The notes under the pieces were generated by a model. The model was not told the origin of the DNA, searched no databases, and saw only the letters and a program-made list of their open reading frames with translations. The translations under genes and the position numbers were made by a program. From contig JAPWDM010000007.1 of the NCBI GenBank assembly GCA_035578155.1, positions 30,540,413-30,604,412 on the forward strand: a stretch of 64,000 nucleotides of DNA, given 5' to 3'. Each line of letters opens with the position of its first letter. Position 1 is the stretch's first letter. This document shows, piece after piece, positions 1-14,093 of this stretch. The DNA comes from Brachynemurus nebulosus. Taxonomy: Eukaryota > Arthropoda > Insecta > Neuroptera > Myrmeleontidae.

Positions 1-464
1 TTTGTTTACTATGTGACGAAATTGCTCCCAGATTATTCAAATTATAATTAGCAAATATGAAATATCGTTAAAAATATCTTTTAAAATAAAATTGACATTT
101 CTGTAACTACTTTTCATTTTTAGGTCTCGTTTTCGAAATACTGAATTTTATAATTGATGTGTTTCTTTTAATTTACTGTTGAAAGATTTACTTTGTGAAA
201 TTTCATGTTAAATATTGAAAAAATATTTAAAGTTTTGATTACTTTGTCTAATTTCTCTATTAAAATTAACCTTATAACTAAACGCGTTTTCAGTCTTACG
301 ACCATCTTCAGAGTTAACTGATAAATGTTTCAATTTTTGAGACATACATTGACGAAAAATATGTAGACGGAGTGGTATCATTAGTTTAATTTTTATTTTG
401 AATTAACCGTAAAAATTTGAAATTGGCGTTGAAAGAACTTAAAAAAATTGGTTGGGTGACCAAA

Positions 465-880
465 ATTAATGAAAAAGTTGATAAAAATGTAAAATCATTG
501 CGTAGTAAGGTCATAGTGATTATGGACAATTGGTAGTAAAGTTACGATGAATATGAACCAGTGAGTAGTAAGGTCATGGTGATTACGGACCACTAGTAAT
601 CATATTAATGAAAAAGTTGATAAAAATTAAAGTAGTTTAGACTAAAAATTTATGAAAGAAAATAAACGACTTTTATATCCGATAAAGCAGCTTTATCTTT
701 CAAAAAGGACTGATTTTTCAAATAATTATTTATAAACGTGAATAGTTAGTTGATTGTTTTGCCGAAAATGAAATGGAAATAATTATCGCCCACGTTTTTA
801 TCGCGAGGTTGCGTTACTGGAAATAATCGAAACAACATAGTCATTTTTAAGTGGGTAGTAAGGTCACAGTGATTCTAGAC
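465..880. repeat. Degenerate tandem/dispersed repeat (AGTAAGGTCA…GTGATT)
   Basis: ATTAATGAAAAAGTTGATAA occurs at 465 and 603, a 138-bp spacing. AGTAAGGTCATAGTGATTAT-like blocks occur near 504, 533, 577 and 856. Similar AGTAAGGTTAC blocks reappear near 22157-22220. Probably an old satellite or element fragment. Confidence 0.6.
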
Positions 881-3800
881 ACTAAAATAATTTTCCGTAT
901 ATTGTTTACGAAATTTATCGACATGTCGGTGTATTTAACGCTTGACAATAAATTTTAATTAATTAACAACGCTGAACTTTATCGTCCCAATCTGTCGCAT
1001 AATTTTAATTATAAAATATTAATCATCTAGATAATTGTATTTATCAAATCATCAAACTTGAATAAGGTACAAGCTGGTGAGCACACATGATAACCGCAAG
1101 TACTAGTATAGATATTGTTTTCGTAAACGGTCTGTGATTACTTAATTGGTTTGACTCTCTCTATTGTTGTTAAATGAATGCAATTATAAACTTCAAAGTT
1201 CAAATCGCCAAAACAAACGGCAAATTAGTTGTGTGAATTTTGTGACACTTTGTACTTGATGTACACAATAGATATAGTATTATATTTGGCCTGGAAAGTA
1301 GGCTATTATTTCGCATTAATTACATGACGAATACTCTCCCTAGCAATTAAAATTTCATATAAAAAAATTCATAATATTTATTTATAACTGTTATTACATG
1401 CAAATCATATTATAAAATGTAATTTTGATGTTTTTAATTATTTTTTTTAATTACTGTATAAAATAATGTAAATGTTTAGTTATAACATTAATAATTTTTT
1501 TTTATTCAACTATAGTAAGCCGCTCTATCGTTTTTCTTTTTTTTTGGCCTTCAAAACCTATTTTATTTATTTGAAACAGGGATCAAAAAAAAAAAAAACC
1601 TCTAGAATTCTGACTATATTAGAGTTAAACACTTCTTCGTTGAAAAATATCAAATATTATATGCAATGTATTTTGTTATTATATAGATTTTATATATCAG
1701 TGGTGTTCAATCTTTTTTTATTATGCGAGCTACTTTTCCATTATAATTTGTTCAGTGATCTACTTTTACATAAATCAGATTCTTAAGTCAAAATAACCAA
1801 CTTTGTTCAGAAAATGTGATTTAGTTTACGCGTGTAATTTTTCTATTGTCTTTACAATTCTTATGTTATTAAAAATGAAAAAATTAATTTCGAAAACCTA
1901 TGTTGGTTTCAAATTTTACGTTTCTAACATAAAAATTACAGTTTTTATGGCGTTTAAAAAAATTTGATATAGGTACGTGAGTTTTAACACGTGTCCTGCA
2001 TATTATTTTTTTTTTTTATAAGTAATATAACAAGCGATTTGAGGATACCTCCAATTTAAACGCAAAACAATCCTAAAACCTCAAATAATCAAAAGATATT
2101 TTTTGAGAAGAAAACGACACAGTTACAACTATGACTGTGTAACACAATCTATTCTGATTATAAAAGCTTTTATTCTTTAATACATATTTAATAAACTTAT
2201 TTAAAATAATGCCTAGTTATGTTTAATTATTCTCAAAAGCTTTTTGAGAAATATGATAATGTGATAATTCAAAAATAATATAACAAAAGTAGTCGTAATA
2301 CTATAGGGAACAGTAGCGAATAAGCTAAAATTGGAGGCTTAAAAATGTGGCTTGTGGCGTCAATAGGTAACACAGTTACCCTAGCTACAGAAGTTTCCAC
2401 TTCAAAAAAAATCCCTTTCTAATAATATTCTGTAGTAATGATTCAATGATAGTCTTTCATTTATCTCTAACAAATACGTGTTTGCCCTCGTTGAAAGACA
2501 CATTGTTCTGTATATAATACCAAAAATAATTACACGTATGGTTTTTTGAAAATTTACGCATTTATGCGTGGCTGGAAGAGATATAATCAACAAACAATAC
2601 CAATCTTTGTTCTAAAATAAACAATAATTATTAATGAAATTAATGAAAATATTTGAATTAACATTTAAGAACGGAATGAAGCCGATAATTTGCCTAAGGG
2701 TAACGCAATACATCAACCATATAGCGAATTTAATATATCACCATTTCATCATCCCTCAAACCGACACATAACGTGGCCCCCCAATACGGTATTTAATATC
2801 CGTAATATTTACCTTATAAATTTTGTATATAAATATTCGTGTCAAAATTAATTTGGAATTATATTACAGAATTGTTTTAATCAGTTTACTTATAATTAGA
2901 GAGCAAGAAGAGAAAAGGGGTAACGCTTTGAGGAATTATCTAGATTTTCAACATGCGTGACACGTGAGATACGCAAAGAACTTCTCAAGAGATGCGCAGA
3001 CGTCACATATACACTAAACGCTTTTAATAATATGTCTGCAAAGATCCTATTACCTCTATTCGACAGTTTCGTGGGACTGAGTATATATATATTATCTAAA
3101 CAATTTGTATACGACTGAAACCATAGAGTAGTACTTTATGGCATTAGATGCATAATAAATTGCAAGGCAACACTAGTACCGTAGAAAATAGTCTACTTAA
3201 TAAATTTTAATTTTACAATAAACAGAAAACATGCTAATTTTATAAAATATTTGCAAAGGTTGTAGTCGGATCATAAGGGAGAAATTTACACCCGCCCGTA
3301 ACATTTCCTAGTTATTTTTGTCACTGAGAGTTGTTATTTTTTCTTGGGAATTTTTCAACAGGAATAAAATGCTTCCCGAGTACAAAGCAGCCTATACCTA
3401 CCTTGAATACAGTAAACCTGAATTTTTCACAGTCCCACCTTATGTGGACTCGAAAATTAGCGAAAAAATAAAACAATTTTTCCCTTTTTAGTCACTGGAT
3501 GAAATGAAATTAAATATAACGTTGAAGAAAGAATAGGTATAGCTTTTCCAAGAATTTTATCCCCCTACCGGACAAATCTGGTATTATTTAGAGCGCCTAC
3601 TGCAAATATAATTTTTTCGTATTGTCGAATAAATAAGGAAAAAACAACGCAAATACTGAGATTGGCTGTGTACCGGGGCAACTTTGATTTATAATTAACG
3701 CGATGTCGCCCGTGGGAGTATCTCCGGCGACGGTTCGTAGAATGAATTTTAGCTAGGTACAGTTCAAGAATGGCTGATTCTAGAAAAATAATCCCGTCGA

Positions 3801-4326
3801 ACTATAAGTTCAAAAAATAAATAAAACGTTTTGCAACAATACCATTTTTATTATTTAATTAATTTTGTGATATGATATTGTATTCATTATTAAACTAGTG
3901 AAAATTATATCAAAAACCACAAACATGTAAAGAGGGGCGTGGTTCTAGGGGTTGGATAAATTTTATCGCGGTTTATTTGATTACGTCATAAGTACTTTAG
4001 AAATCGTAAATGTAATGATTGAATGATGAAATTGGGAGATTTGATTTTAATTGTTATTGTTGATATATGCTGTGAATATTATCAGGTATGTGGAGTTTGG
4101 GTTTATTGGGAATAATTAATTGAATATTATATAATTTTAACCAAAAAACCCAAGGACAGGATTATCGGGAACAATCATTTTGCAACCGAAATCAACCGAA
4201 AATTGGTTTAGTCGTTTCCAGGATAAAAAATTTTCTAAAAAAATTCAGAAAATATTAGAAATTCACGATGATAAGACTTGAAAATATTTTTAATAAAATT
4301 TCCCGGAATTCCATATTCCAAATATG

Positions 4327-4429
4327 ATTATAATTTAGAATAAGTTAATTTTCATTCGTCGCGCGTGACATTACACGACAAGACATGTCATACACGACGA
4401 ATGAAAATTAACTTATTCTAAATTATAAT
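4327..4429. repeat. Perfect 35-bp inverted repeat (hairpin)
   Basis: Arms 4327-4361 and 4395-4429 are exact reverse complements (outer block ATTATAATTTAGAATAAGTT), separated by 33 bases. No target-site duplication was seen. Perfect arms suggest a recent or actively maintained structure. Confidence 0.85.
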
Positions 4430-5794
4430 GAAATTTGAACTATAGAATTTTAGGAATTTTTATTTATAATTTTTTAGAGGATTTTTGTCGTGGGTTTTTA
4501 AAGTTCTTTTTTTTTTTTATAATTGATATTCCTTTCGCTACAATTAAGTATTCCCCCTTAATTGAAAATATAAACGATGTCACTTTACCTGTTTCTATAG
4601 CTGTATTCAAACAATTTTTTTTTTTTTTGAAAAATCAATAAATTTTTTTTTTTTTGGAAACGATATAAAGAGAAATTTGTATGTTTCCGTTATAACATTT
4701 ACAAAAAAAGAAAAATTTTGCGTTTATTTGTATAAATTATATTGGCAAAAAAAAACTGCTCGGCATTAAACATAAAGAAAACTGCGTTTTTTTTTCAAAA
4801 AGCGGATTTATTTTCATATGTTTATAGAATTATATTCCTTCAGGAGCATACATAAGTTTGTCGTATCAAACAAAATTATATTACAAAAGTTACTTGTTGA
4901 AAACTCCGGAGTTTTCAATTGGACCGTATCCCATCATTAAAAGAGAAACTCATAATACTTTAGACGAATACCCTTACCTTAATATTATTGATCATATTAT
5001 TGTAGTATTTGGATTGGACGTACATGTGTGGGAGGTTTGCTGGTGAGTGCCTAGGTACCGGGTGTTTAAAAATTATCACAAGTTTAAGACAATATTCTAG
5101 TTTAAATTTTTGAAAAATTCGATCTTTTTAACATCTTTAATAATGTATTAATAAAAAGAAAACATAAAAATTCCAAAAATTTTACACAATTATAGCCATT
5201 TTAATACGGTACTTTTAAAAATTTCAAGTAGTAGTAACTACTTTTCGCAAGTTGATCGACGTAATATCTCTAATTGACTTCAAATTTGGCACGTATCTTC
5301 AGTAAATGTTTCTTTCAATAAATAAATAGATCTTTTTATTATCTAAGCCTGGAAAAAGCCGAAATTATCGCTCTATAGACTAGAATAACCCCTTAAGAGG
5401 TAATATCTGCTTGAAATTTTTGACCTGAGTGAAACTGATCAACCGCATCAACAACTCGAGGGAGTAAAATTTTAAAATGTATAGTTATCGGTAATATCTC
5501 CCCTCTCTTTTCGAGCTCATATTAGATAGTTTTCATTACCTCACTTAAAAATTTTAAATAAAGTTTAAACCATTTTTTTTTCTTATTAAGTATAACTATC
5601 TGTAATTTTTTTAGATTTTTGGAATCCACGGTTGTAAAGTTAAAATATTAGACACATTACACATCACTTTGAAGTTCAATATATCGCAAAAGTGATATAA
5701 AAGAGACATCATTTTGTTTTCAAAAAGCCTTTTTAACGATACTCCCACTCCAATTTCCAGTACGAAAAATACTTTAAATATTTTTTTTTTTTTT

Positions 5795-5945
5795 TTTGGA
5801 TTGTGCCATATCAGTTCTGATTTTGGATTATCAATATCTCTATCTCCATACCAAATTTCGTTTCAATAGGTGCAAAAATAAGACAGACAGACAGACTTGA
5901 CGAAACTGTATGGGTTCCCTGCTTACTACAGAACACTAAAAATAG
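5795..5945. mobile_element. Retroelement-like 3' tail fragment
   Basis: It contains CCATACCAAATTTCGTTTCA, GACAGACAGACAGAC and GGGTTCCCTGC…CACTAAAAA, a pattern close to the tail CGGAACCCTAAAAA common at the ends of insect dispersed elements. A single, incomplete copy. Family not determined. Confidence 0.4.
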
Positions 5946-7020
5946 AAGAAAAAAAAACGAAAACATTTGAAAGAAAATATTTCCAATAACGAAAAATCAA
6001 AGAATATATTTCAACTGAAAAATTATTAATAAACATATTTAAAGAATATGAATGAGAAAAATATGTATTTTCGGGGTTGAAAACCGATACTTACTTGGTT
6101 TCATTTTTCCTTACATTTTCCAAGACAGATGCCATTTAAATGTATTTTTAACATAACTTCTCAATTTAACATAGCTATCGTTACATGACACGGGGACATA
6201 TACATTATACAGACATGGATTTGTTACGGGTTGGAAACGGGGGACAGGAAGGTGTAATAATCGATAATATTCCATTGTTTATAGATGGTTATCGAGAAAG
6301 CTAATAGAATTTTCGTATAACGTTAAAAAATTACGGTATATGATCTTTTGTATTAAAATAAAATAACATATAGTTTCCGACTCGTATTTATAATGTCTTA
6401 ATCCTCCTAATAAACGTTTAAGGCGTTACGTCACTTTCAAATGCCAGAAAAGAAGGTTTTGTTGGAAAATTCTTTTCTTCATAACGAATAAAATTGTTTT
6501 TAATTTAAAAAAAAGAAATTGTTGACGCAATATAACTGGAGTTTTTGTTCAATAAAAAAAAAAGTTAAAGCAAAAAATAAAAAAAAATATGTTGCCGAGT
6601 TATTTTTTCTATAACATTTATTTTGCTTTTTTGCTCGTTTTAGCCTTTCTTTATTGCATAAATGCACAGTTTATTATGCACAATGTCTCTATTGATACAT
6701 ACACGACGTTCAGTGTAGCCATTGTTTACCAACATTATTGTTTTATGTTGTATTTTATATTTATCACACAAAAATGGGGAAAAAAACTTTTTTAAAATTC
6801 ATAATTAAAGTTAATTATATAAATTAAAGGTGGACTCAAGCGATTAAAACTAACAATAAATGTTATAATCCGGTCCTAAAAAAAGTTATAGAAACGCTGA
6901 TCGAAGCAAAATTTGTCAGTAACTGTTACCGTTGTTTCGATGGCGATAAACTTTACACAGAGCCATCTACAAGAATTGTATAATTCCTAAAATAGTTCCG
7001 ACACAGGAGCATATAGACAG

Positions 7021-7498
7021 TAGTGATGTCGGATGATTAATCGATTAGTCAGTTTAGTCGACTAATTTTGTTTACATTTAGTCATATTTTAGTCGACTAT
7101 TTTACCTTCGATTAAATGATTAAAATGACTAATTTTTGTTTAAATGACTAAAAACAACTAATTTAACAATTTTTCTGTATTATTTATTGGACTTCAAAAA
7201 AAGGAAACTAAAAAAATTATCTATTTGTATGATGATTCGCTTTTATGTGATTAATATGTTGTGATATTTCATATTTTTCTTTTTCTTAAAAGAAAAATAT
7301 TAAAAGTCCATAATTAAATTCAAAAGAAAACCTCGTTTTTGAAAGAAAACCTCGGTTACCTTATTCATGAATTCGACTAATAATTTAGTCGATTAGTCGA
7401 CTACTCTATGCTCGATATTTTCGACTAGTGACTAATTTTATTTGAAAAATAATTTTAGTCGATTAATCGACTAACTGCTTCTCGGCCCGACATCACTA
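7021..7498. mobile_element. hAT-like MITE with perfect 8-bp target duplication
   Basis: A 478-bp element bounded by perfect 12-bp inverted ends TAGTGATGTCGG / CCGACATCACTA and flanked on both sides by ATAGACAG (7013-7020 and 7499-7506). Subterminal copies of TTAGTCGACTAAT-type palindromes lie inside each end, as in hAT elements where the transposase binds subterminal repeats. There is no coding capacity. The perfect duplication suggests a fairly recent insertion. Confidence 0.88.
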
Positions 7499-7506
7499 AT
7501 AGACAG

Positions 7507-9626
7507 ATACAGAAACAAAATTATTATTGTTCGAGTGAAAGTTTTGATTTTTGAAGACAAAAACAAAGCAAAATAACCAATACAATTGCATTTACTACAA
7601 AATCCGAACTTTAGTTAATGTTCGAGTAAATAAATGTTTAATTTAAATTCATAAAGTATTAAAATAAACAATTAACTGAACAAATTTGTCTATCATTCGA
7701 ACAATAAATGGAATCAAAACCGCAAACTAGTGCTCTGGACGTTCCACGTAGTGTAGTGTGGATGTGGACTGCCGTTAAAAACGTTACCATTGCATCGAGA
7801 CCGCGTACAATTAAAAACCGAAATCCGTTTCAGTTATAACATAGTCATCACAACAGAGCTGCGTCTAACATTTGTGGCGCCCCGGACAAAGGTAAAAAGC
7901 GAAATAAAATGATGGAAACAAGATGAAATAGAAAAAAAATTAAATAAAAAAATAAAACAGTTGGAGGCAATCATGTGGTAACAAGTTTAACAGAAATATC
8001 TGATGCCTCCGACTGTTTGACTGATTCACTTTTCTTTTTTTCTTTTTTCTTTTATCTTGTTTACATCTTTTTATTCCGCTTTTTACGTGGTTGGGTTTTT
8101 GATTTTTTTTTTAAATTTATTGTTTTTTATAATGTTATATTTACAATACATATTTATTTATTTATAACTCTTTGCTTGTTCTTGCTTTTATTTCAACAGT
8201 GAACTTATTTTGATTAAAATTTCACGGCTATAGGCACTATAGCTCCCACCATTAGCTTCGCCCACGTAAAATAAAAATCTGTTAATTCAACCATTCAAAT
8301 AATCCCACACACAATACACCTTTCTGTTGAACGAACTCAACCAAGTTGATCAACATGTTGAACCGTGTATGCGGCGCCACATGTTAAAGCCACAACTAAA
8401 GCACAACGGTAGAAAAGGATTAGAACTAGAATCAGTGAAAACATGCGAATAGAAGGTTTTATTTATGAAATTTCCATCGTAAAAAAGACAAACGAACAAA
8501 GAGCACGCGAAGTTGATATTGAATATTGATAATTATTTTTTTGATTATATTATCCTTATTCATTTCGTTGTCAACCTCTTTATATTTACAAATATTTATT
8601 AAAAAATACCGAAAATATTTTTGATTTCCTTTTATCTAAACAAGGAAGTTATTTATATAACTCCAGATATCTTTTTTTTGTGTATGATGAACTTTTACAA
8701 AAATACAAAATAATAATATTTTCAAGAAAACTTGGGGGTAAAAAAAAATTGTTCGCACAAGAATGCCACCTACACACCACGTGGTACTTATTATCATACG
8801 TTCATATTTTCGGTGTCTGACGGATTACACTTCGATAATTATGTTCTTAAAATAATATCTCTTAAGGGAGGCATCTCGTGTAAAAATTTTTTGTAAGGTT
8901 ATTAAGGTTTCCCGGTATTTCTGTTCCGTTATACCCTAAAGATACTTACAGTTTTTTGTAGCTTAAATTTATTTACACGAGGGTGCGAGGTTGTACGAGG
9001 TGCCGTATTTAATATGATTTAAATTTGGTTTGAAATCGGATTATCGTTGCAATTGATTTCGGATTTCCCGGGTACAAATGAAATGGGTGATAACAGTGTA
9101 ACAATAACAAACATTTCAATATTTCAACCCCTCGCCCGCCACTTTCCCTTATTAAATTATCGTAGGAATGAAAATGTTTGTTTCAGTGCATCCAAATCAT
9201 ACCACCTTAATCTGTTCACCCGCACCATCAACGCCTACGGCAACCGGCTTGTACCGTTATAAAATACTCTACAGCTTCACCCATATTTGCACGTACGTAT
9301 ACAGACAGGCACTGGTGCTGCTGATACCGGCTGTACTGGTGAAACTATTTGAGCTGTCAAATCATTAATAACATTCACAAGCTTATGCTCCCCCGCTCAC
9401 ACCAATCGCCGCCGTCCCTGACCGACCCCATTCGACCCCAAACTGATGATTTCTATATAATTAATATTCAATTTAGTTGATAATAGCGTTTGCTTTTTTT
9501 TCAAAATCATTTTGCATTCATTTCGAGTCATAAGCGTAACGAGCATCACAGTTTTCATAATAAATTTTTAAAAGCATGTTTTTTTTTTGTTTTTGTTTTT
9601 TTTTGTTTTGTTTTTAAATCTACAAT
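7507..9626. other. Gene-free DNA with a GC-richer patch at 9120-9440
   Basis: Mostly AT-rich. Between about 9120 and 9440 the base composition rises (CGCCCGCC, CCCCGCTCACACC, CGCCGCCGTCCC) without a convincing frame. Such patches in this genome could be promoter or untranslated exon sequence, but nothing confirms it. Confidence 0.5.
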
Positions 9627-9629
9627 TAA

Positions 9630-10437
9630 GGCCCGATTTACATTAATGCTTCGCTCTCGGTACGATATCACTCCGCTCCAGGTTCGATATAATCTTGTTG
9701 TGTTCACATTACAGTGCTGATGTCATGCTGGTACCTATTCGTTCTCTATTCACATTATATTGCTACTCTGGGTAGTAGCTAGTGCTACTCTAGGTCATAA
9801 TAACTGAATGCAAGCCGAGTGAAGTGGAATCAAAAAAGTGTTTACACTATAGGTACAAGCCATAGCAAGTCTGATATCGCTCCAGTAAAATATTACCTGA
9901 GTGGTATTGATATTAGAGTGACATTGGAGCGAGTGCCAAGGGGCCAAACTACTCTTATGATAGTTAGCATTCCGACTGTAATCAGAATTTTACGTCATCA
10001 CACTTGGCAGATACGTATTTAGAGTTTGTGTTGGTATGTGTGAGGTAGTGGATGTTTGCGTGTGTAATACTCTGTATGTATGTAGCGATGGTCCAAGGTG
10101 GGAATGCATACGTATACTCGAACAACCATATGCATGTACCTACTACTAATGATGTAACAATGAACAGCCACCACTGCGGCCACGACTTAACAATGAATGT
10201 GTACGCTTGAAGAGCCGATGGACGACTAATCGGTAAGCAGTATAAATTGCTACTTATTGCAACTTTCGGATCACACTTTTTTGTATGTTAGGTACTCTGT
10301 GTCATCTGTGGCGAGAGCGAACCGTGACTGATATCGGACCGATATCAGAGCGATGATGTGAATACACTCATTGTTTATTGTGTAAGAATATTTTATCGAT
10401 ATCGTACTGAGAGCGGAGCGTTAATTTAAATCGGGCC
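9630..10437. mobile_element. Harbinger-like MITE, long copy
   Basis: An 808-bp element with ends GGCCCGATTTACATTAA and its near-complement, and inverted repeats of about 45 bp with a few mismatches. It is flanked by TAA on both sides (9627-9629 and 10438-10440), as expected for PIF/Harbinger (3-bp TAA/TTA duplication, GGCC ends). Most of it is similar, in reverse orientation, to the copy at 24800-25241. About 377 bp (9934-10310) has no counterpart in that copy and is bracketed by GCGAG. No transposase reading frame was seen. Confidence 0.82.
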
Positions 10438-10440
10438 TAA

Positions 10441-13400
10441 TGGTGCATACTTTAGTATGCGGTCTGTAGTCAACCGTAGGTCGAAAAAATTTTGCAAAAT
10501 ATACAGATACTAGCATTTGAATGGAACACTAAAATGAAATTGTTTAATGCCGTATTAAACTCAGCCCATTAGTTAATTTTTTGCTTCAATTTTTTAGTGT
10601 GTTTGTAATACTAAGCATTCTCTCCACATAAATAAATTCCACAAATTTTGTTTGTATGTTTTGTAATAAGCATCTATACTAGTCGTACGAAGTCGACAGA
10701 AATGTTCCAGCACAGACAAAACATTCGCCATAATAGTGTACACAAGCACGACAAGAACAGTCTGCGCCTGTCCGTGTCTGTCTGTGCTGTTCAGTGTCTG
10801 TAGATATAAACGAACCTTAATACGGTTATTATCGAATCGCACAACAGGTTAGAAAACGTTAAAAAATTACACGCGTCAACATTTGCCATTGGTAAGGCAA
10901 AAAAGAACATTGATCACACAAAAGATGTGCCATTATCTGATACGCAACTGTCGAAAATTGAAAATTAACGATCTCACGTCAAAGGAAAATCGAATTATCG
11001 TCGATTTTAAATTGAACGTAACCTAACCTATCGCAATAAATATATGTTAGTTATTTTGTGTAACACATTTTTGTTTCGTCAGGATTATCCGGGATATTCG
11101 TTTATCAAGATCGATCGTAATGCCACCTATACGAATAATATCGTACACATATACACATTCTTATCACAACATATACATATACGTATATCCCAAAAGAAAA
11201 TCAACACAACGTTACTTATCTAATATTTTCGGCAAAACAAATAAATTGAAAAATAATCTTTGGGAATTGGGGAATCACCTTTGTCACTTAACCACACATT
11301 GGCTGATAAGAAAAATCTAATTTTCACCCTTATTATTTCCAAGAAAACATTTTTTTTCACGAAAAAGAAACACGTTTCTTTTACAAAAAAAAAACCTACT
11401 TTTGATATTGATTATGTAAGATTACATAAATTTTGTATTTTGTTTTTTTTAAACACCGAACGACCTAGACTAAATCAATCGTAATTTCCGTTGAACGAAA
11501 ATTCAAACTAAGTAATAATTGCATGAAAATTACCTTTATTTGCTCCTGTCTAAATCTATTCCTCGCCGTAAGAAAAATAAAAAGTTTATTAGATTTTTAC
11601 CCTGCTGACCATAAGCTCAAATGCAGTCACAAGAATATCTCTGGCGTAATCAGTAGTTCTTGGAAGTTGACATAACAGTCAGTTTCTAAGAAATAAAATT
11701 TTACGTAATCCAATTACGACGCCCGCCCTTTCCTGTATTAGAAGAGGTAAGATATTCATCACCCACAATCAGGTGAATGTTGAATAGTAGGAAAGTGATC
11801 AGCAGATTTCGCCTATTAGGACTATTCCCGATATCTAGCAAATATAACGAAAATACCGAATACTTTATTTATGTACTTATATGAAAAAAATTTCAGAACG
11901 TTAAAATAGATAAGGCCTTTGTCGTACAAATGTTTTCGAATGAAACTCATTTTTTTGAAAACTACAATACTGGAATTGCAAGTATCTACATAATATTTGA
12001 AACTTTTTAAATATTTAAGAAAAATATGCTTTTGAGTCACAAACTTTTTTATTTTTCCAAACAGTTTAAAGTGAAACATCTCCTAAAATATTTAAACAGT
12101 TTGTACACCTGTTTAATATACTTTTTTTTAGCCGGAATAGAGGGGAGACTGTGAACGCGTTTGGAGTAAGGCGGTATGTGTTTGCATGTCTCAACACATT
12201 TTAATTATGCCAGGAATCTTTATTTAAATTTTTTTTTAAAGCTTTTTCGTTGTGCGTTTTTAAAACATTTATATTGTGAAGTGATATTATTTTAAATGAG
12301 GTTTCACTGTACGGGAATGTAATGTGTACATGCGGGCGGTATAATCGTACCCGGTAAATGTTACAATGCAACAGACAATAATAACGTTTATTAGTACAGA
12401 TAAGCAGATAAGGCTGCGGGTAATCATTATAACAATCGGTACACTTAACAAAATCGATATTCAATTTAATTTTATGTTACTGCACGATAATTGGGAGAAA
12501 AAACTGAATCGGGAGAAAAAAAATAGTATAGAGTATAGCATAATATAGCTTAGTAGCTAACAATAGCTACTAGCTTCTACATATAGAGTGAAGTATGAAC
12601 AATTGTACGAATTAGATATTGTAACTAACGATATTGAAATATATTGAAACGAGAGCTAGTGTACATTTCGTTAAAAGAGTTTTTTTTTATATAGATTGAA
12701 AGGCGAGAGAAAAACTAGTCAAGTGCGTGACCAACCACGCAAAGTGATGATAGACATGACGAAACCATATGGGTCCGGTGGCCATGACTATGACTGTGAA
12801 AAGGTTTCGAAAACCAACGACGAAATAGCTCTAAAATGTTTCAAATAAAAATTCCGGGAATTGCACATTCCAAATTTCCATTTGTCATGTATTGACGGTA
12901 GTTGAAAAATTCTTGTGGGTTATTCAGGCAAGTTGTTGACATATGTTTGGGTGCAAAACTTTTTGAATGAAGTACATGTTAGCTTTTGGCCTATATAATG
13001 TGTGTTAATATTGTGGGAGGGCATCAGTTGACGGTTTATCAGATCGTTTTTTAAAGGACAATACTTTTTAAGGAGAGACATTCAATTAAAGAATAATTTA
13101 AAATAATTATTATGGTAGAATGTGTCTTGGAGACTTTATGATTACGATGTCCTTAAAATAACTTAGCATATCATACTCATTTTTATTCAGTCGGCACAAT
13201 TTCAATCTCCTCTCAGGCGTCGACTATCATCAGGCTACTTTATTATAAATGTTAACGACAGAATTTAACGACGCCTTAAAATATTTGTATGTACTTGTGT
13301 GATATTAGCTACGTGGATTTATTGCACCATAATTTCTCATCAAGTATTCAAAATATTAGTAATGTTAAAAAAATTTAACCTAATGACGTCAAATACATAA

Positions 13401-14093
13401 GAACATTAAAAGTGGTAAAAATTATGATTTTAATGACAGAAAAAATTTTTTTTGGAATACTAAACACTAACAGCTGATAAAAAAAAATCATTTCCGTAGT
13501 GTAAGTTACGTTTTTCGAAGAAAATTTATTAATTAAATGAATAATAAAAAAAAATTAAACTTGATCTTAAGGTAATTCTGTTGAGATATGTCAGTACACA
13601 AAGTTGTTAAGTTGTGAACAAAATAATGATAAAATTACATTTTTGTTCAAAAACTAAATAGCGAATCGCCTCAATTCACTATTTTTCAATCACTGTAATT
13701 CAAATGGAACAGCAAATTTCGACGCACAATTTTACATCGATTTTTTTGTTCGCATACAATAAATATTTTTACATACATTTTGAACAATATGTACAAAAAA
13801 TTTGAAAATTTTCCTAAGAAAATTATTTGCCCAATAGAATTACCTTGAATTGTTTAAGTGTTACATCTTCAAAGTCCTCATAGTTAAATATAGGCAAACT
13901 TTATCTGCAATTAAATTAGTACTTGCTGCTTTTTTTATATTGTGAAACGGTTGCAAACGAGAATCTATATCCGGTAAATGTAATTCTTATGTATATGCAG
14001 ATTCTACAAGTTTATTCATGCAATTAGCATACAAAAAATAAAAAAAATTCTTATTTAGTGTTTCTCTTTTTCAAAAAAATCACTACACCTACA
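10441..14093. other. Gene-free AT-rich DNA
   Basis: Short low-complexity open frames only. Nothing recognised on either strand. Confidence 0.55.

Larger units (their letters stand above)
1..7012. other. Gene-free AT-rich DNA
   Basis: No coding exon with both splice support and protein character was found. Contents are the degenerate repeat at 465-880, the hairpin at 4327 and the retroelement-like tail near 5800. The short open frames are low-complexity and AT-driven. A small GC-richer patch lies at 3690-3770. Confidence 0.6.

Noticed and set aside
1472..1786. 104-residue frame on the plus strand
   Set aside because: Phe/Leu/Tyr-rich translation of T-rich DNA, with no splice or homology support.
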